The notes under the pieces were generated by a model. The model was not told the origin of the DNA and searched no databases. It saw nothing but the letters and a program-made list of their open reading frames with translations. This document shows positions 56,972-64,000 of a DNA stretch of 64,000 bases, one piece after another. The stretch lies in the NCBI RefSeq assembly GCF_030816965.1, contig NZ_JAUSYQ010000002.1, forward strand, positions 4,809,501 through 4,873,500. Direction: 5' to 3'. This stretch comes from Streptomyces canus. Its GTDB lineage: Bacteria; Actinomycetota; Actinomycetes; Streptomycetales; Streptomycetaceae. Every line of letters begins with the position of its first letter. The first letter of the stretch is position 1. The position numbers and the translations under genes are program-made.

Positions 56972-58690
56972 TCAGGCGGCCATCGCGTACCGGTCCATCT
57001 CCTGGCCGGTGATGCATTCGACCAGCGCGCAGTACAGGACCTCGGCGACCGCCGGGGTGACGGCGTTCCCGAGCTGGCGGACCTGGTGCCGCTTGGAGCC
57101 CATGACCTTGTACTTCGGCCGGAAGGCCATCGCCCTGTGGATCTCGTGCGGCTGAAGCATCCTGAACAGGACCTCTTCGAGCGTGAAGTTCTTCTTGACC
57201 AGCGCGTACCTGTCACGGGTCGGCAAGGCGCCGACCGGGTCGCTGACCGGCCGGGCCTGGCCGTTGCCGTAGTACGGGACCAGGAGGTGCTCAGGCTGAC
57301 TCACCAGCCCGTGATGGTTGCCTCCGGCCGAGACCGTGTGCAGCGGGTGGCCGAGGTGCCGGGCCTTCTCCTTGTCGCCGCCGCCGCGCATGGGGACCAC
57401 GAACGGCGCGTGGGCGATGGCGAGTTCCGCGCGGGCCGTCTGGGTGCGCATCGGCTCGTCCACCCGCATCGGCTTCTTGCCGGTGCGGCCCTCGCACGGG
57501 ACGAGGAAGGGCGGGAAGGCGACGCCGTCGGTCTCCACCGTCGTGCGGGTCGGCATCGGCACATCCAGGGTGATCGCCTTGTCCCGCCAGGTGCCGCCGG
57601 CCGGGACGAGGAGCGAGCCGGGCTCGGCGGCGGGCTCGGCGCCCATGTCGCCGAACAGTGAGTCCTGGCCGTCATCCTCCTCGACGCCCCAGCCCCAGTA
57701 CTGGGCGCCTCCAGCGCGCACGCGGGCGATCGTGGCCGGGGCGAGGCCCTCGGGGCAGTCGTCCGTCTTCTCTCGGTCGCCGATCGGCGTGCCCAGGATC
57801 GAGAAGTCGATCGCCGCCGCTGCCGGGAGGACGGCAGGCTCGACGACCGCGCGGCAGTTGGCGTTCGGGCACCGGTAGTCGTAGCTCTGGCGGTAGCGCC
57901 CCATGTCCTTGCCGGGCTTGCGGAAGACCTGGATCGCGCGGACCACGTCGTCGCAGTCGGGGCACCAGGCGTCGGGGCGCAGCACCCACTTGTCGAAGTC
58001 CGGGTTGCGGCCGAGGCTCTCGTGCCAGTACGCGAAGTACAGCCGGTCGCGGCTCTGCGGGACGCGCAGCATGGTGCGCGGGTCGACGTGCATCGAGTTG
58101 ATGGCGAGGAGCTTCGTGCGGTAGCCCATCTTGTGGAACTCGCCGACCCACCGGTCCCACTGGTCCCAGTCCCGGCAGTCGATGACGTTTTCGACCACCC
58201 CGGCGAGGACCAGGCCGCCGCGGTTGATGACGCCCCACAGGTACATCGGGACTTCTTCCATCAGGGCGCGCGAGCGCTCCTCGGCCGCCCGGCGCTCCTT
58301 CTCGTTCTTGAAGTCCTCCTCTTCGAAGTCGAAGTCGCCTTGCATGGTGCGGTCGAAGTCGCGCTTCACGCCCCGGGCCGCGCTCCACTTCGGGCACTCG
58401 GGGCTCGCCCAAAAGAGCTGGCAGACCGGCCACTTCTCGACGGGGGCGCGGCGGATGTCGCCCTTCCACACGTCGCAGTACGGGTTGTTCCAGGTGTGCG
58501 TGGCGAGGGCCACGTCCCAGTGGTTCGCGGCTCTCGTGACCTGCACGCCGGGGACCGCATCCGATCCCTGGGTGTCGCCTCCGGCGCCGCAGAACCAGCT
58601 CATGCCGGTCAGCACGTTCCCGTCGTGCTTGTAGGCGCGGGCCGGACTGCTGGCGGCCCAAGCCTGAGTGGTGGCGTCGATGTAGGGCAT
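56972..58690 (-). CDS. DNA C5-cytosine methyltransferase
   Basis: 572 residues from ATG at 58690 with AAGGAAG upstream. The motif order of C5-methylases is present: motif I MSWFCGAGGDTQGS (about 29-42), motif IV WASPECPKWSAARG with the catalytic Cys (about 94-107), and motif VI VENVID. Motif VIII-like VPQSRDRLYFAYW and motif X QLGNAVTPAVAEVL near the C-terminus follow. The canonical PCQ is changed to ECPKWS. A zinc site (WCPDCDD ... CPNANC) lies in the variable region. It probably protects phage DNA from host restriction. The recognition sequence is unknown. Confidence 0.88.
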   Translation of the reverse strand: MPYIDATTQAWAASSPARAYKHDGNVLTGMSWFCGAGGDTQGSDAVPGVQVTRAANHWDVALATHTWNNPYCDVWKGDIRRAPVEKWPVCQLFWASPECPKWSAARGVKRDFDRTMQGDFDFEEEDFKNEKERRAAEERSRALMEEVPMYLWGVINRGGLVLAGVVENVIDCRDWDQWDRWVGEFHKMGYRTKLLAINSMHVDPRTMLRVPQSRDRLYFAYWHESLGRNPDFDKWVLRPDAWCPDCDDVVRAIQVFRKPGKDMGRYRQSYDYRCPNANCRAVVEPAVLPAAAAIDFSILGTPIGDREKTDDCPEGLAPATIARVRAGGAQYWGWGVEEDDGQDSLFGDMGAEPAAEPGSLLVPAGGTWRDKAITLDVPMPTRTTVETDGVAFPPFLVPCEGRTGKKPMRVDEPMRTQTARAELAIAHAPFVVPMRGGGDKEKARHLGHPLHTVSAGGNHHGLVSQPEHLLVPYYGNGQARPVSDPVGALPTRDRYALVKKNFTLEEVLFRMLQPHEIHRAMAFRPKYKVMGSKRHQVRQLGNAVTPAVAEVLYCALVECITGQEMDRYAMAA

Positions 58691-58717
58691 GGATGTCTTC
58701 CTTCTGCGCTGGGGAGG

Positions 58718-59128
58718 TCAGTTGCTGGCTTCGCGGATCAGGCGCGCGTCGCCGCTGTCGCCGTGGAAGCCGTGGCGCCCGTACCAGGCGCGCAGCTGCT
58801 CGTTGTTGAGGCCGGGGCGCTTGGGCTCCCAGTACGTGTCGGACACGAAGGCGGAGCAGGACAGGGCGAGGTCCTGGTCGCCGAACTCGGCGATGACCGC
58901 GGTGAGGAGGCGGGTGGCGAGGCGCCGGCCGCGGTGGGCGGGGTGGACCGCGATCTCTTCGATCCAGGCGAAGCTCCGGCACTGGATGACGTGGACGTGG
59001 GCGACGTGGCCGCCTTCCGGGCCGATCTCGAACCAGTGGCCGTGCTCCCCGGAGAGGACGGTGTGCCGGATGGGCGGCTCGGGGTTGCTGGCGGCCGCGG
59101 GCTGGGGGGTGGTGTCGAGGCGGGGCAC
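58718..59128 (-). CDS. GNAT acetyltransferase 1
   Basis: 136 residues from GTG at 59128, 8 nt after AAGGAG. The GNAT fold is clear: FEIGPEGGHVAHVHVIQC, then FAWIEEIAVHPAHRGRRLAT with the R-G-R-R-L-A acetyl-CoA loop (usually R-G-x-G-x-A), RLLTAVIAEF, and RAWYGRHGFHGDSG. The first arginine-glycine pair is kept but the second glycine is replaced by Arg. It is a paralogue of the GNAT domain encoded at 60193-60588. Its upstream neighbour is a paralogue of the domain fused to GNAT 2. Confidence 0.8.
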   Translation of the reverse strand: MPRLDTTPQPAAASNPEPPIRHTVLSGEHGHWFEIGPEGGHVAHVHVIQCRSFAWIEEIAVHPAHRGRRLATRLLTAVIAEFGDQDLALSCSAFVSDTYWEPKRPGLNNEQLRAWYGRHGFHGDSGDARLIREASN

Positions 59129-59154
59129 GACTTCGTCTCCTTGCTGAAATGAGG

Positions 59155-59182
59155 GACGCCGCCCCGTGGCCGGGGCGGCGTC
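59155..59182. terminator. 11-bp hairpin
   Basis: GACGCCGCCCC / GGGGCGGCGTC with loop GTGGCC, between regulatory element copy 2 and the GNAT 1 start. It could attenuate that gene. Confidence 0.7.
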
Positions 59183-59212
59183 GACTGGTCGGGTTGGTTC
59201 CAAGATCATTCT

Positions 59213-59262
59213 TTCCGAATCGGCTTGCCCTAGCCAGTTTAAACAATCCGATTTGGTAAAAG
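59213..59262 (-). promoter_or_regulatory. early-arm element copy 2
   Basis: Minus strand. CTTTTACC, arms CCAAATCGGATTG / CAAGCCGATTCGG (11 of 13 pair), core TTTAAACTGGCTAGGG, and AAAGAATG after it. Several arm positions differ from copy 1 on both sides, so pairing is mostly retained. Confidence 0.7.
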
Positions 59263-59280
59263 ACTCGAAAAGAATGCAGG

Positions 59281-60162
59281 TCAGGTGCCGTCGGGCAGGA
59301 ACGGGATCATCGGGTGCAGGTCGTCCGAGACGGCGTACCAGCACCAGTCGTGACCGCCGACCGCGTACCGGCCGACCTCGTTCGGCTGGAGGATCTCGGT
59401 CGCCTGCTCGTGCTTGTCCCCGCCGAGGTACATCCAGGAGACGACCAGGACGACCGCATGCGCCGTGCGGTCGACACTGCCGTCCAAGACGTGCACCGTG
59501 TCGACAGAGCCGTGCCCGTAGCGGACGGCTTCGGCCTGACTGTCGGCCGCGATCCACCGGACCGTGTCGAGGTCGAACCAGGGCCTCACGTACCCGTCGC
59601 GCTGGTCGGCGGGGTCCACCTTGGCCGGGTAGCGGTCGCGGTCGTTCGCGCAGACCGTGACGTCGACCATCGCGCTCAAGGGACGGGCCGGAGTGGCGGG
59701 CGCGGGCGGGGCGAGCGGGACGGCCGCCGCCTTGAGGAGGTCGAGGCGGTAGGCGGGGCACCCGTCACGGTCAGGCAGCTCGGTGCACAGCGGGTACCAG
59801 ACGTAGCGCGTGCTGTCGTCCAGGTACACGGTCCACTCGCTCATGTCGTGGATGCCGTTACCGGCCTCGCTCTCGCCGACGGCCTCGGTGAAGGTGCGCT
59901 CCTCGCCGGCCAGCGTCCAGTACCGGCCGGTCGGGTAGAGCGGGCCGCGCACGGCTTCGACCAACTCCAGGCCCGCCGCGTCGAACGGGGCGTCGGGCTC
60001 GTAACCGGTCAGGATGTCGCGCACGGCGGCGGCGATCGCGACGACCATCGCGCGGCCGAGCTGGTCGCGTGCGTCAGTGGCGCTGTCCAGGGCGGTGTGG
60101 GTCACGGTGCCGAGGTCGGCGGGGATCGTATAGGCGGGGCGGGAGGCGGGCTGGTTGTCCAT
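59281..60162 (-). CDS. hypothetical protein, partner domain of GNAT 1
   Basis: 293 residues from ATG at 60162 with GAGGACC upstream. The N-terminal half is helical (RDQLGRAMVVAIAAAVRDIL). The C-terminal 110 residues (FDLDTVRWIAADSQAEAVRY, GSVDTVHVLDGSVDRTAHAV, YAVGGHDWCWYAV) are similar to residues 25-170 of the next upstream gene. Those share TVHVxDG, a VxVxW strand and GRYxxGGxxWxW. Two adjacent copies of a domain-plus-GNAT pair therefore exist. Function unknown. Confidence 0.65.
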   Translation of the reverse strand: MDNQPASRPAYTIPADLGTVTHTALDSATDARDQLGRAMVVAIAAAVRDILTGYEPDAPFDAAGLELVEAVRGPLYPTGRYWTLAGEERTFTEAVGESEAGNGIHDMSEWTVYLDDSTRYVWYPLCTELPDRDGCPAYRLDLLKAAAVPLAPPAPATPARPLSAMVDVTVCANDRDRYPAKVDPADQRDGYVRPWFDLDTVRWIAADSQAEAVRYGHGSVDTVHVLDGSVDRTAHAVVLVVSWMYLGGDKHEQATEILQPNEVGRYAVGGHDWCWYAVSDDLHPMIPFLPDGT

Positions 60163-60192
60163 GTGAGGTCCTCGTTTTCGTGCGGGTGGAGG

Positions 60193-61515
60193 TCAGGAGG
60201 CGGGGCGGATCAGGGTGTTGCCGTCGTCGGGCTCGAAGCCGTGACGGCCGTACCAGGCGCGCAGCTGGTCGGCGTCGAGTCCGGTGCGCTTCACCGGGAA
60301 GGCGGGCTGGAACACCTCGCAGCCCAGGCCGAGTTGCTGGCGGCCGAACCTGTCGATGGCTGCAACGAGCAGGCGGGTGGCAAGGCCGTGGCCTCGGTGG
60401 TCGGGGTGGACGGCGATCTCTTCGAGCCAGGCGAAGCCGTGGCACTGCATGACGCAGGCGTAGGCGATGCGCTCGCCGTCCGGGCCGAGCTCGAACCAGA
60501 ACCAGTGCTCGGCCTTCCGGGTCAGGGGCATCTGCCGCAGTACGGGCTCGGCGGCCGCGGTGCGGGCGGTGGTGTCAGTGCTGGTCACGCGCGTTCTCCT
60601 TGGTGCGCAGCGGGAGGTCGGGAAGGTGATCCGGTACAGCCGGGCGGACTCCTCGTCCGGGACGTGCTCCCATCCGGCCGCGGCGAGGTCCTGGTCCTCG
60701 TCGAGCGCCTGGCGGAGGATCGCGTCGGCCGCGCCGAGCGTCTCGGTGTCGAACGGGCCGATGTCGTCGGTTCCGGTGATGACGCGCTCGCCGGCAAAGA
60801 CGTCGATGATGCAGGCGCTGTTGGTCAGGTCGACCGTGACCGACGTCGTCTCGGGGGCCAGGGTTCGCAGCTCGGTTCCGGCCAGGTGGCTGGCAGCCGC
60901 GAGGGTCGTGGGCGGCTGCCCGTCGCGGGTCAGGCCGCACAGGCACTCGGTCACGTGCCAACCCATCTCGTATCCGCACGCGCACTTCCAGGTGACCAGG
61001 CACCACGGCCACACCCAGCCGCCAATCGGATAGCGGCCATCGGCGAGCGGCTCGATAACGTCGAGCGCGCCCGAGCCCTCGTTGTCCACCCACTGCCAGT
61101 GGACACAGATGACTGCCGTGCGGGCGGCGGCGCCCCGGCCGCCACGGGCCTTGCTCCGCGTCTTGCGGGCAGCCCTGCGGGTCTCCCTGTTAACCGGCAC
61201 CGGGGTGACGGTCGGGGTCTTGCCGCGCCAGCAGACGCGCACCGCGACCGCACGGGGGGCGCGCTCGCCGTCCTCGTTCAGCACATACGTCTCGCCGCTG
61301 TCGAAGAGGTGGACCGTGTCCGGGCTGCCCGCATACCCGTCGATGACGTGGACGGTCTCCGTGCAGCTGAAGCCGTAGTCGTCGGCCATCTGGAGCGTCC
61401 CCGCCGATACCTCCCGGGTGACGTCGAGAGTGAAGCGAGGAGCGCGGCCTTCCTCGGTGGCCACGCAGTCGTAAGGGCCGACGATGCTGTCCAGGGTGAC
61501 GCGGGTGTCGATCAT
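60193..61515 (-). CDS. fusion of partner domain and GNAT acetyltransferase 2, with internal start at 60588
   Basis: 440 residues from ATG at 61515, one uninterrupted frame. The first 310 residues are the partner domain (APRFTLDVTREVSAGTLQMA, TVHVIDGYAGSPDTVHLFDS, GRYPIGGWVWPW) with a cysteine site (CACGYEMGWHVTECLCGL). Residues 310-440 are a complete GNAT domain (FAWLEEIAVHPDHRGHGLAT, RAWYGRHGFEPDDG) with the normal R-G-x-G-x-A loop. AAGGAG followed by GTG at 60588 lies at the junction, so a separate 131-residue acetyltransferase could also be made. The separate pair just downstream suggests loss of a stop codon here. Confidence 0.75.
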   Translation of the reverse strand: MIDTRVTLDSIVGPYDCVATEEGRAPRFTLDVTREVSAGTLQMADDYGFSCTETVHVIDGYAGSPDTVHLFDSGETYVLNEDGERAPRAVAVRVCWRGKTPTVTPVPVNRETRRAARKTRSKARGGRGAAARTAVICVHWQWVDNEGSGALDVIEPLADGRYPIGGWVWPWCLVTWKCACGYEMGWHVTECLCGLTRDGQPPTTLAAASHLAGTELRTLAPETTSVTVDLTNSACIIDVFAGERVITGTDDIGPFDTETLGAADAILRQALDEDQDLAAAGWEHVPDEESARLYRITFPTSRCAPRRTRVTSTDTTARTAAAEPVLRQMPLTRKAEHWFWFELGPDGERIAYACVMQCHGFAWLEEIAVHPDHRGHGLATRLLVAAIDRFGRQQLGLGCEVFQPAFPVKRTGLDADQLRAWYGRHGFEPDDGNTLIRPAS

Positions 61516-61538
61516 GACTGTTCCCTTCGGGTATGGGT

Positions 61539-61569
61539 CCGGCCGGGACCCTTGCGGGGTCCCGGCCGG
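61539..61569. terminator. 13-bp hairpin
   Basis: CCGGCCGGGACCC / GGGTCCCGGCCGG with loop TTGCG, just past the stop of the 61-residue gene. Confidence 0.8.
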
Positions 61570-61585
61570 TCGGTCGTGCAGAGCG

Positions 61586-61771
61586 TCAGTCGCTGTTGCT
61601 CTGCACCGGGTTGATGGCGGTCGTGTGGTCGTGGCCGGTCTGCTTCCGGTCGTGCGCCATGCCCTGGGCGCAGGTGGCGAGGTGCCCGGCCCATCCCTTC
61701 TCGGGGCCGTCGGGGATCTCCCGGTAGACGAAGCAACGGCGGCCGCAGAACTTGCAGTAGGCGCCGGGCAT
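61586..61771 (-). CDS. small zinc-finger protein
   Basis: 61 residues from ATG at 61771 with GGGAGG upstream. The start AYCKFCGRRCFVYREI is followed by GHLATCAQGMAHD, giving C-x2-C-x3-C and a distant C/H. It is likely a small zinc-binding domain. Function unknown. Confidence 0.6.
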   Translation of the reverse strand: MPGAYCKFCGRRCFVYREIPDGPEKGWAGHLATCAQGMAHDRKQTGHDHTTAINPVQSNSD

Positions 61772-61794
61772 GGCGTCCTCCCTGTGTGGGGTGG

Positions 61795-62214
61795 TCAGAA
61801 GAGGCTGGGGGGCGGGGTCGAGGGCCTGGCGCCGAGTTCGGGGATCTCCTCGCCGGTCTGCTCAAGCCACCACTTCGCGAAGTGGTTGCGGTGGCACCAG
61901 GCGTCTGCGGGCTTCAGCTTGTCGAGGCGGTCGAAGCAGAGCAGGACCAGGCGGGCGCCGCCGTTCCGTGCTGCGAGGCCGGCCAGCTCGGCGTAGACGC
62001 GGTCGATGCCGTAGCTGTTCAGGATCCGCCGGTAGCTGAACTCGTACGCGTCTTGCGGCAGGTTCTGCGCGAGCAGCTCCCGTGTCGGCGTGACGAGCTT
62101 CGCGTGACCGGCCAGTTCGTAGCCGAGCGGGAAGCGCGGGTGGCCGGCGGTGGTGCGGATCGGAGCGCCCATGGGGGGCTGGAACTCCTGATAGGTGCAG
62201 GTGGCGAGATCCAT
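61795..62214 (-). CDS. DUF488-like protein
   Basis: 139 residues from ATG at 62214 with AAAGGACGAGG upstream. The first half carries TYQEFQPPMGAPIRTTAGHP and YELAGHAKLVTPTRELL. The second half has LVLLCFDRLDKLKPADAWCH then RNHFAKWWLEQTGEEIPEL. The LLCFD ... CHR pair is the signature of DUF488. That family occurs widely in bacteria and phages and has an unproven role. The Cys residues near the two motifs are kept. Confidence 0.72.
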   Translation of the reverse strand: MDLATCTYQEFQPPMGAPIRTTAGHPRFPLGYELAGHAKLVTPTRELLAQNLPQDAYEFSYRRILNSYGIDRVYAELAGLAARNGGARLVLLCFDRLDKLKPADAWCHRNHFAKWWLEQTGEEIPELGARPSTPPPSLF

Positions 62215-62252
62215 CCTCGTCCTTTCTGGTGGTGCTGGGTGCTGGTGCCATA

Positions 62253-62280
62253 GGGAGGGGCCGTGTGGACGGCCCCTCCC
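62253..62280. terminator. 12-bp hairpin
   Basis: GGGAGGGGCCGT / ACGGCCCCTCCC with loop GTGG, after the stop of the 75-residue gene. Confidence 0.8.
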
Positions 62281-62289
62281 CATGGGGCC

Positions 62290-62517
62290 TTAGCCGTGAC
62301 AGATGCACGTGCTCCTGTCGCCCGGCTCGGTGCCGTAGAGCCGGTTGGAGAGCCGGAGGATCCGCGCGGTGAGCTGGCAGAGGTCGGAGTTCTCGTCCTT
62401 CCTCTCCTGGGCGGTGAGGGTCTCCCGGAGCCAGGGAAGGAGAAGGGCCATTTCCTCCCTGGTGAGGGTGAAGATGTCGCCGCTCTGGATTGCCTTGAGG
62501 ATGTCCTGGTTCTCCAT
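62290..62517 (-). CDS. small early protein
   Basis: 75 residues from ATG at 62517 with AAAGG upstream. It is helical and acidic (NQDILKAIQSGDIFTLTREE, MALLLPWLRETLTAQERK) and ends TEPGDRSTCICHG with a CxCH tail. It is the first gene after regulatory element copy 3. No known family. Confidence 0.6.
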   Translation of the reverse strand: MENQDILKAIQSGDIFTLTREEMALLLPWLRETLTAQERKDENSDLCQLTARILRLSNRLYGTEPGDRSTCICHG

Positions 62518-62559
62518 GGCCTTTGCCTTTCTTAGGGGTGGTGTGTGGTACTTCCTCCA

Positions 62560-62612
62560 TTCTTTCCTAGTTGGCTTTACCTAGCCAGTTTAACAGAACT
62601 GATTAGGTAAAA
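62560..62612 (-). promoter_or_regulatory. early-arm element copy 3
   Basis: Minus strand. CTTTTACC, core TTAAACTGGCTAGG and AAAGAATG are all kept, but the arms (CCTAATCAGTTCTG / TAAAGCCAACTAGG) pair only partly. The linear core therefore seems more conserved than the stem. Confidence 0.65.
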
Positions 62613-62631
62613 GAATGCCAAAGAGTGGTGG

Positions 62632-63459
62632 TCAGGCGAGCGTGAACAGGTCGAGCTGTCGGGGCTGCCTCTGGTGCCAGCCGTGGGTGGGCAGCGGTCC
62701 GCCCTCCTCGGCGTCGACGACCAGGATGACCGTGCGCATGCTCGTCCCTGACGGCGCGAACGACTCGTCGGGCAGTGGTGCGAACGTGCCCTCGGCGAGG
62801 GCGATCAGCTCACGGAACTCGACGGTGGCGCGGTCGCTGTGCCACGTCACCGACTCCGGCAGGACCGCGACGAGCGTGCCGTTGTCGTCGAGGAACCCCA
62901 GCGCGTGCGTGACGTGCTGGACGGCTGCCGAGAACGGCGGGTTCATCAGCACCCGTCCGTAGCCGTGCGGGCAGTCGAGCGGGTCCAGGTCGAGGAAGTC
63001 CGCCTCGAGTACGCGGCGGGCGGTGCCCTGCTCGCGGAGGACGTGTACGCGCCGGGCGTCGATCTCCACGCAGTCGACGACCCCGCCACACTCGGCGGCC
63101 GGTCCCACGATGGAGCCGGTGCCCGCTGACGGCTCCAGGACGCTCATCCCTTCACGGACACCCGCGTGCGCCAGCATGTCGTCGACCACGCGCGGCGGGG
63201 TCGGGTACCAGCCCTGCTCGAACCGGCTCGGGAACTCGCGGGTGGCGAGGCACGCCCGCATGAACTCCTCCACCGGGAACGGGAAGACGTGGGCGCGTAC
63301 CGCGGTGCGGCCGTCCCAACGTCCGCCGATCTCCTTCAGGACCTTGTTCACCTGCTCGTACGTGGGCCTGTCCAGCTCGAACGGGATCTGCACCCGGTCG
63401 CCGGTGATGACGGTGCGGGTGTCGGTGAGGATGTCGTGGACGCCGCTTGGGATCTCCAT
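62632..63459 (-). CDS. N6-adenine DNA methyltransferase
   Basis: 275 residues from ATG at 63459 with GGAGGG upstream. The N-terminal 90 residues (QIPFELDRPTYEQVNKVLKE, GRWDGRTAVRAHVFPFPVEE) are typical of phage methylases that precede a SAM domain. The motifs are YPTPPRVVDDMLAHAGVREG, LEPSAGTGSIVGPAAECGGV (motif I), EADFLDLDPLDC, and MNPPFSAAVQH (motif IV, NPPF). The order fits a gamma-type N6-adenine methylase. Together with the cytosine and intein-split methylases the element encodes three modification enzymes. Confidence 0.85.
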   Translation of the reverse strand: MEIPSGVHDILTDTRTVITGDRVQIPFELDRPTYEQVNKVLKEIGGRWDGRTAVRAHVFPFPVEEFMRACLATREFPSRFEQGWYPTPPRVVDDMLAHAGVREGMSVLEPSAGTGSIVGPAAECGGVVDCVEIDARRVHVLREQGTARRVLEADFLDLDPLDCPHGYGRVLMNPPFSAAVQHVTHALGFLDDNGTLVAVLPESVTWHSDRATVEFRELIALAEGTFAPLPDESFAPSGTSMRTVILVVDAEEGGPLPTHGWHQRQPRQLDLFTLA

Positions 63460-63544
63460 CGGACCCTCCGAAGGGGTTGGGGTGTCTGGCCGCGTGAACG
63501 GGGCTTAGATCGGCAGTGGTGGCCGGTGATCGATGTCCGGCCGA

Positions 63545-63575
63545 GAGGCGCACCGCGCGGTGGGCGGTGCGCCTC
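63545..63575. terminator. 12-bp hairpin
   Basis: GAGGCGCACCGC / GCGGTGCGCCTC with a 7-nt loop, after the stop of the last gene in the window. Confidence 0.75.
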
Positions 63576-63589
63576 GGGCGGGACGGGGG

Positions 63590-64000
63590 TCAGGCCTCGA
63601 CGTCGGCCCCGGCGTCGGGGGTGGCATCGTCGCCGGCCTCGGCGTCGGGGTTGACGGTCAGGCCACTGGCGCGGACCGCGGCGACCATCTCCGCCTTGCG
63701 GAGGTTGGCCATCGCCTTACCCGCGATGTCCTGGAGGTGCTTGATGCGCAGCCGGTGACCGCCGATGCCGCCGGGCGTACCGGCCAGGAGCAGTGCCAGC
63801 TCTTCCGGCTCGGTGGCGGCGAGCAGCGAGAGGATCTCCCCGGCTTCACCGAGCTTCTCGATCTTCCCGACGAGCTTCTTCCGGTCGACGACGATCCGCT
63901 CGCGTTCCTGCTCGGGCAGGTCGAGGGTGCCCGGCAGGGACTCCTGCCCGTTGTCCTTGCGTGCGGCGGCGGCCTCGTCGGAGAGGACGAAGAACGATCC
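63590..64000 (-). CDS. early-arm protein (partial)
   Basis: The C-terminal 136 residues of a gene that runs off the right edge. It is charged and helical: SFFVLSDEAAAARKDNGQES, PEQERERIVVDRKKLVGKIE, EILSLLAATEPEELALLLAG. It then has GHRLRIKHLQDIAGKAMANL and an acidic Ala/Asp tail. This could be the end of a DNA-binding or recombination-associated protein, but no family is certain. A hairpin follows the stop. Confidence 0.55.
   Translation of the reverse strand, partial: GSFFVLSDEAAAARKDNGQESLPGTLDLPEQERERIVVDRKKLVGKIEKLGEAGEILSLLAATEPEELALLLAGTPGGIGGHRLRIKHLQDIAGKAMANLRKAEMVAAVRASGLTVNPDAEAGDDATPDAGADVEA

Noticed and set aside
60193..60588. Annotating GNAT 2 only as a separate gene
   Set aside because: There is no stop between it and the upstream domain, so the primary product is a fusion. 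The internal start is recorded as an alternative.

Overview
The window is GC-rich actinobacterial DNA, most likely from Streptomyces. The signs are third-position GC bias, GTG starts, a perfect chromosomal-type parS palindrome (GTTTCACGTGAAAC), DnaA boxes of the Streptomyces TTGTCCACA type, and an IS1182-like transposase remnant. Most of it reads as a tailed siphovirus in prophage or phage-plasmid form, transcribed right to left on the minus strand. No integrase, attachment site or tRNA was recognised, so the element's ends are probably outside the window.

Right arm (about 54.3-64 kb, minus strand): small early-type genes. These are an N6-adenine methylase, a DUF488-like protein, several zinc-ribbon proteins, two paralogous GNAT acetyltransferases with partner domains (one pair fused), a C5-cytosine methylase and a stand-alone ChlI/Lon-like domain. 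Three related operator or promoter elements (56.9, 59.2, 62.6 kb) precede sub-operons, and perfect GC hairpins follow most genes.

42.5-54.2 kb: an island that does not look phage-like. It holds a frameshifted transposase remnant, a candidate immunity gene, a 2168-residue secreted RHS/YD-repeat protein with a PD-(D/E)xK-type C-terminal tip, and a secreted LamG protein behind a good sigma-70 promoter.

37.1-42.3 kb: packaging and modification. An adenine methylase-like protein is split by an intein, followed by a ParB/Srx-type protein and the small and large terminase subunits. Starts and stops overlap (ATGA) down to the small terminase; the large terminase follows closely.

34.1-37.1 kb: a control and maintenance region set between terminase and portal. 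It has an XRE regulator with a leaderless-type promoter, paired 21-bp repeats, five DnaA-box-like 9-mers at nearly regular spacing, the parS site and two small plus-strand membrane proteins.

23.5-34.1 kb: head module. Small membrane protein, portal, a four-part MuF/2H/protease/winged-helix protein, two small CxC proteins and the major capsid protein. A two-gene plus-strand cassette (25.4-27.9 kb), whose second gene ends in a DUF559/Vsr-like nuclease domain, is inserted before the capsid gene.

13.4-23.4 kb: a large decoration or adsorption block. It contains a second head protein, a protein with a C2H2 finger, a family of cysteine-rich proteins built from shared modules, and a double glycosyltransferase. 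1-12.1 kb: major tail protein, a Stealth-like transferase, head-tail connectors, frameshifted tail chaperones, tape measure, distal tail, Gp37-like protein, collagen-like fibre and a Gly-rich tip protein.

A 20-nt sequence (CCGCTGGTTKTGGGCCGGGC) recurs seven times on the minus strand, always 23-28 nt upstream of a structural start codon and just downstream of a TAnnnT-like box. It marks the head of each late transcription unit. Plus-strand cargo genes sit immediately upstream of four of the seven copies.
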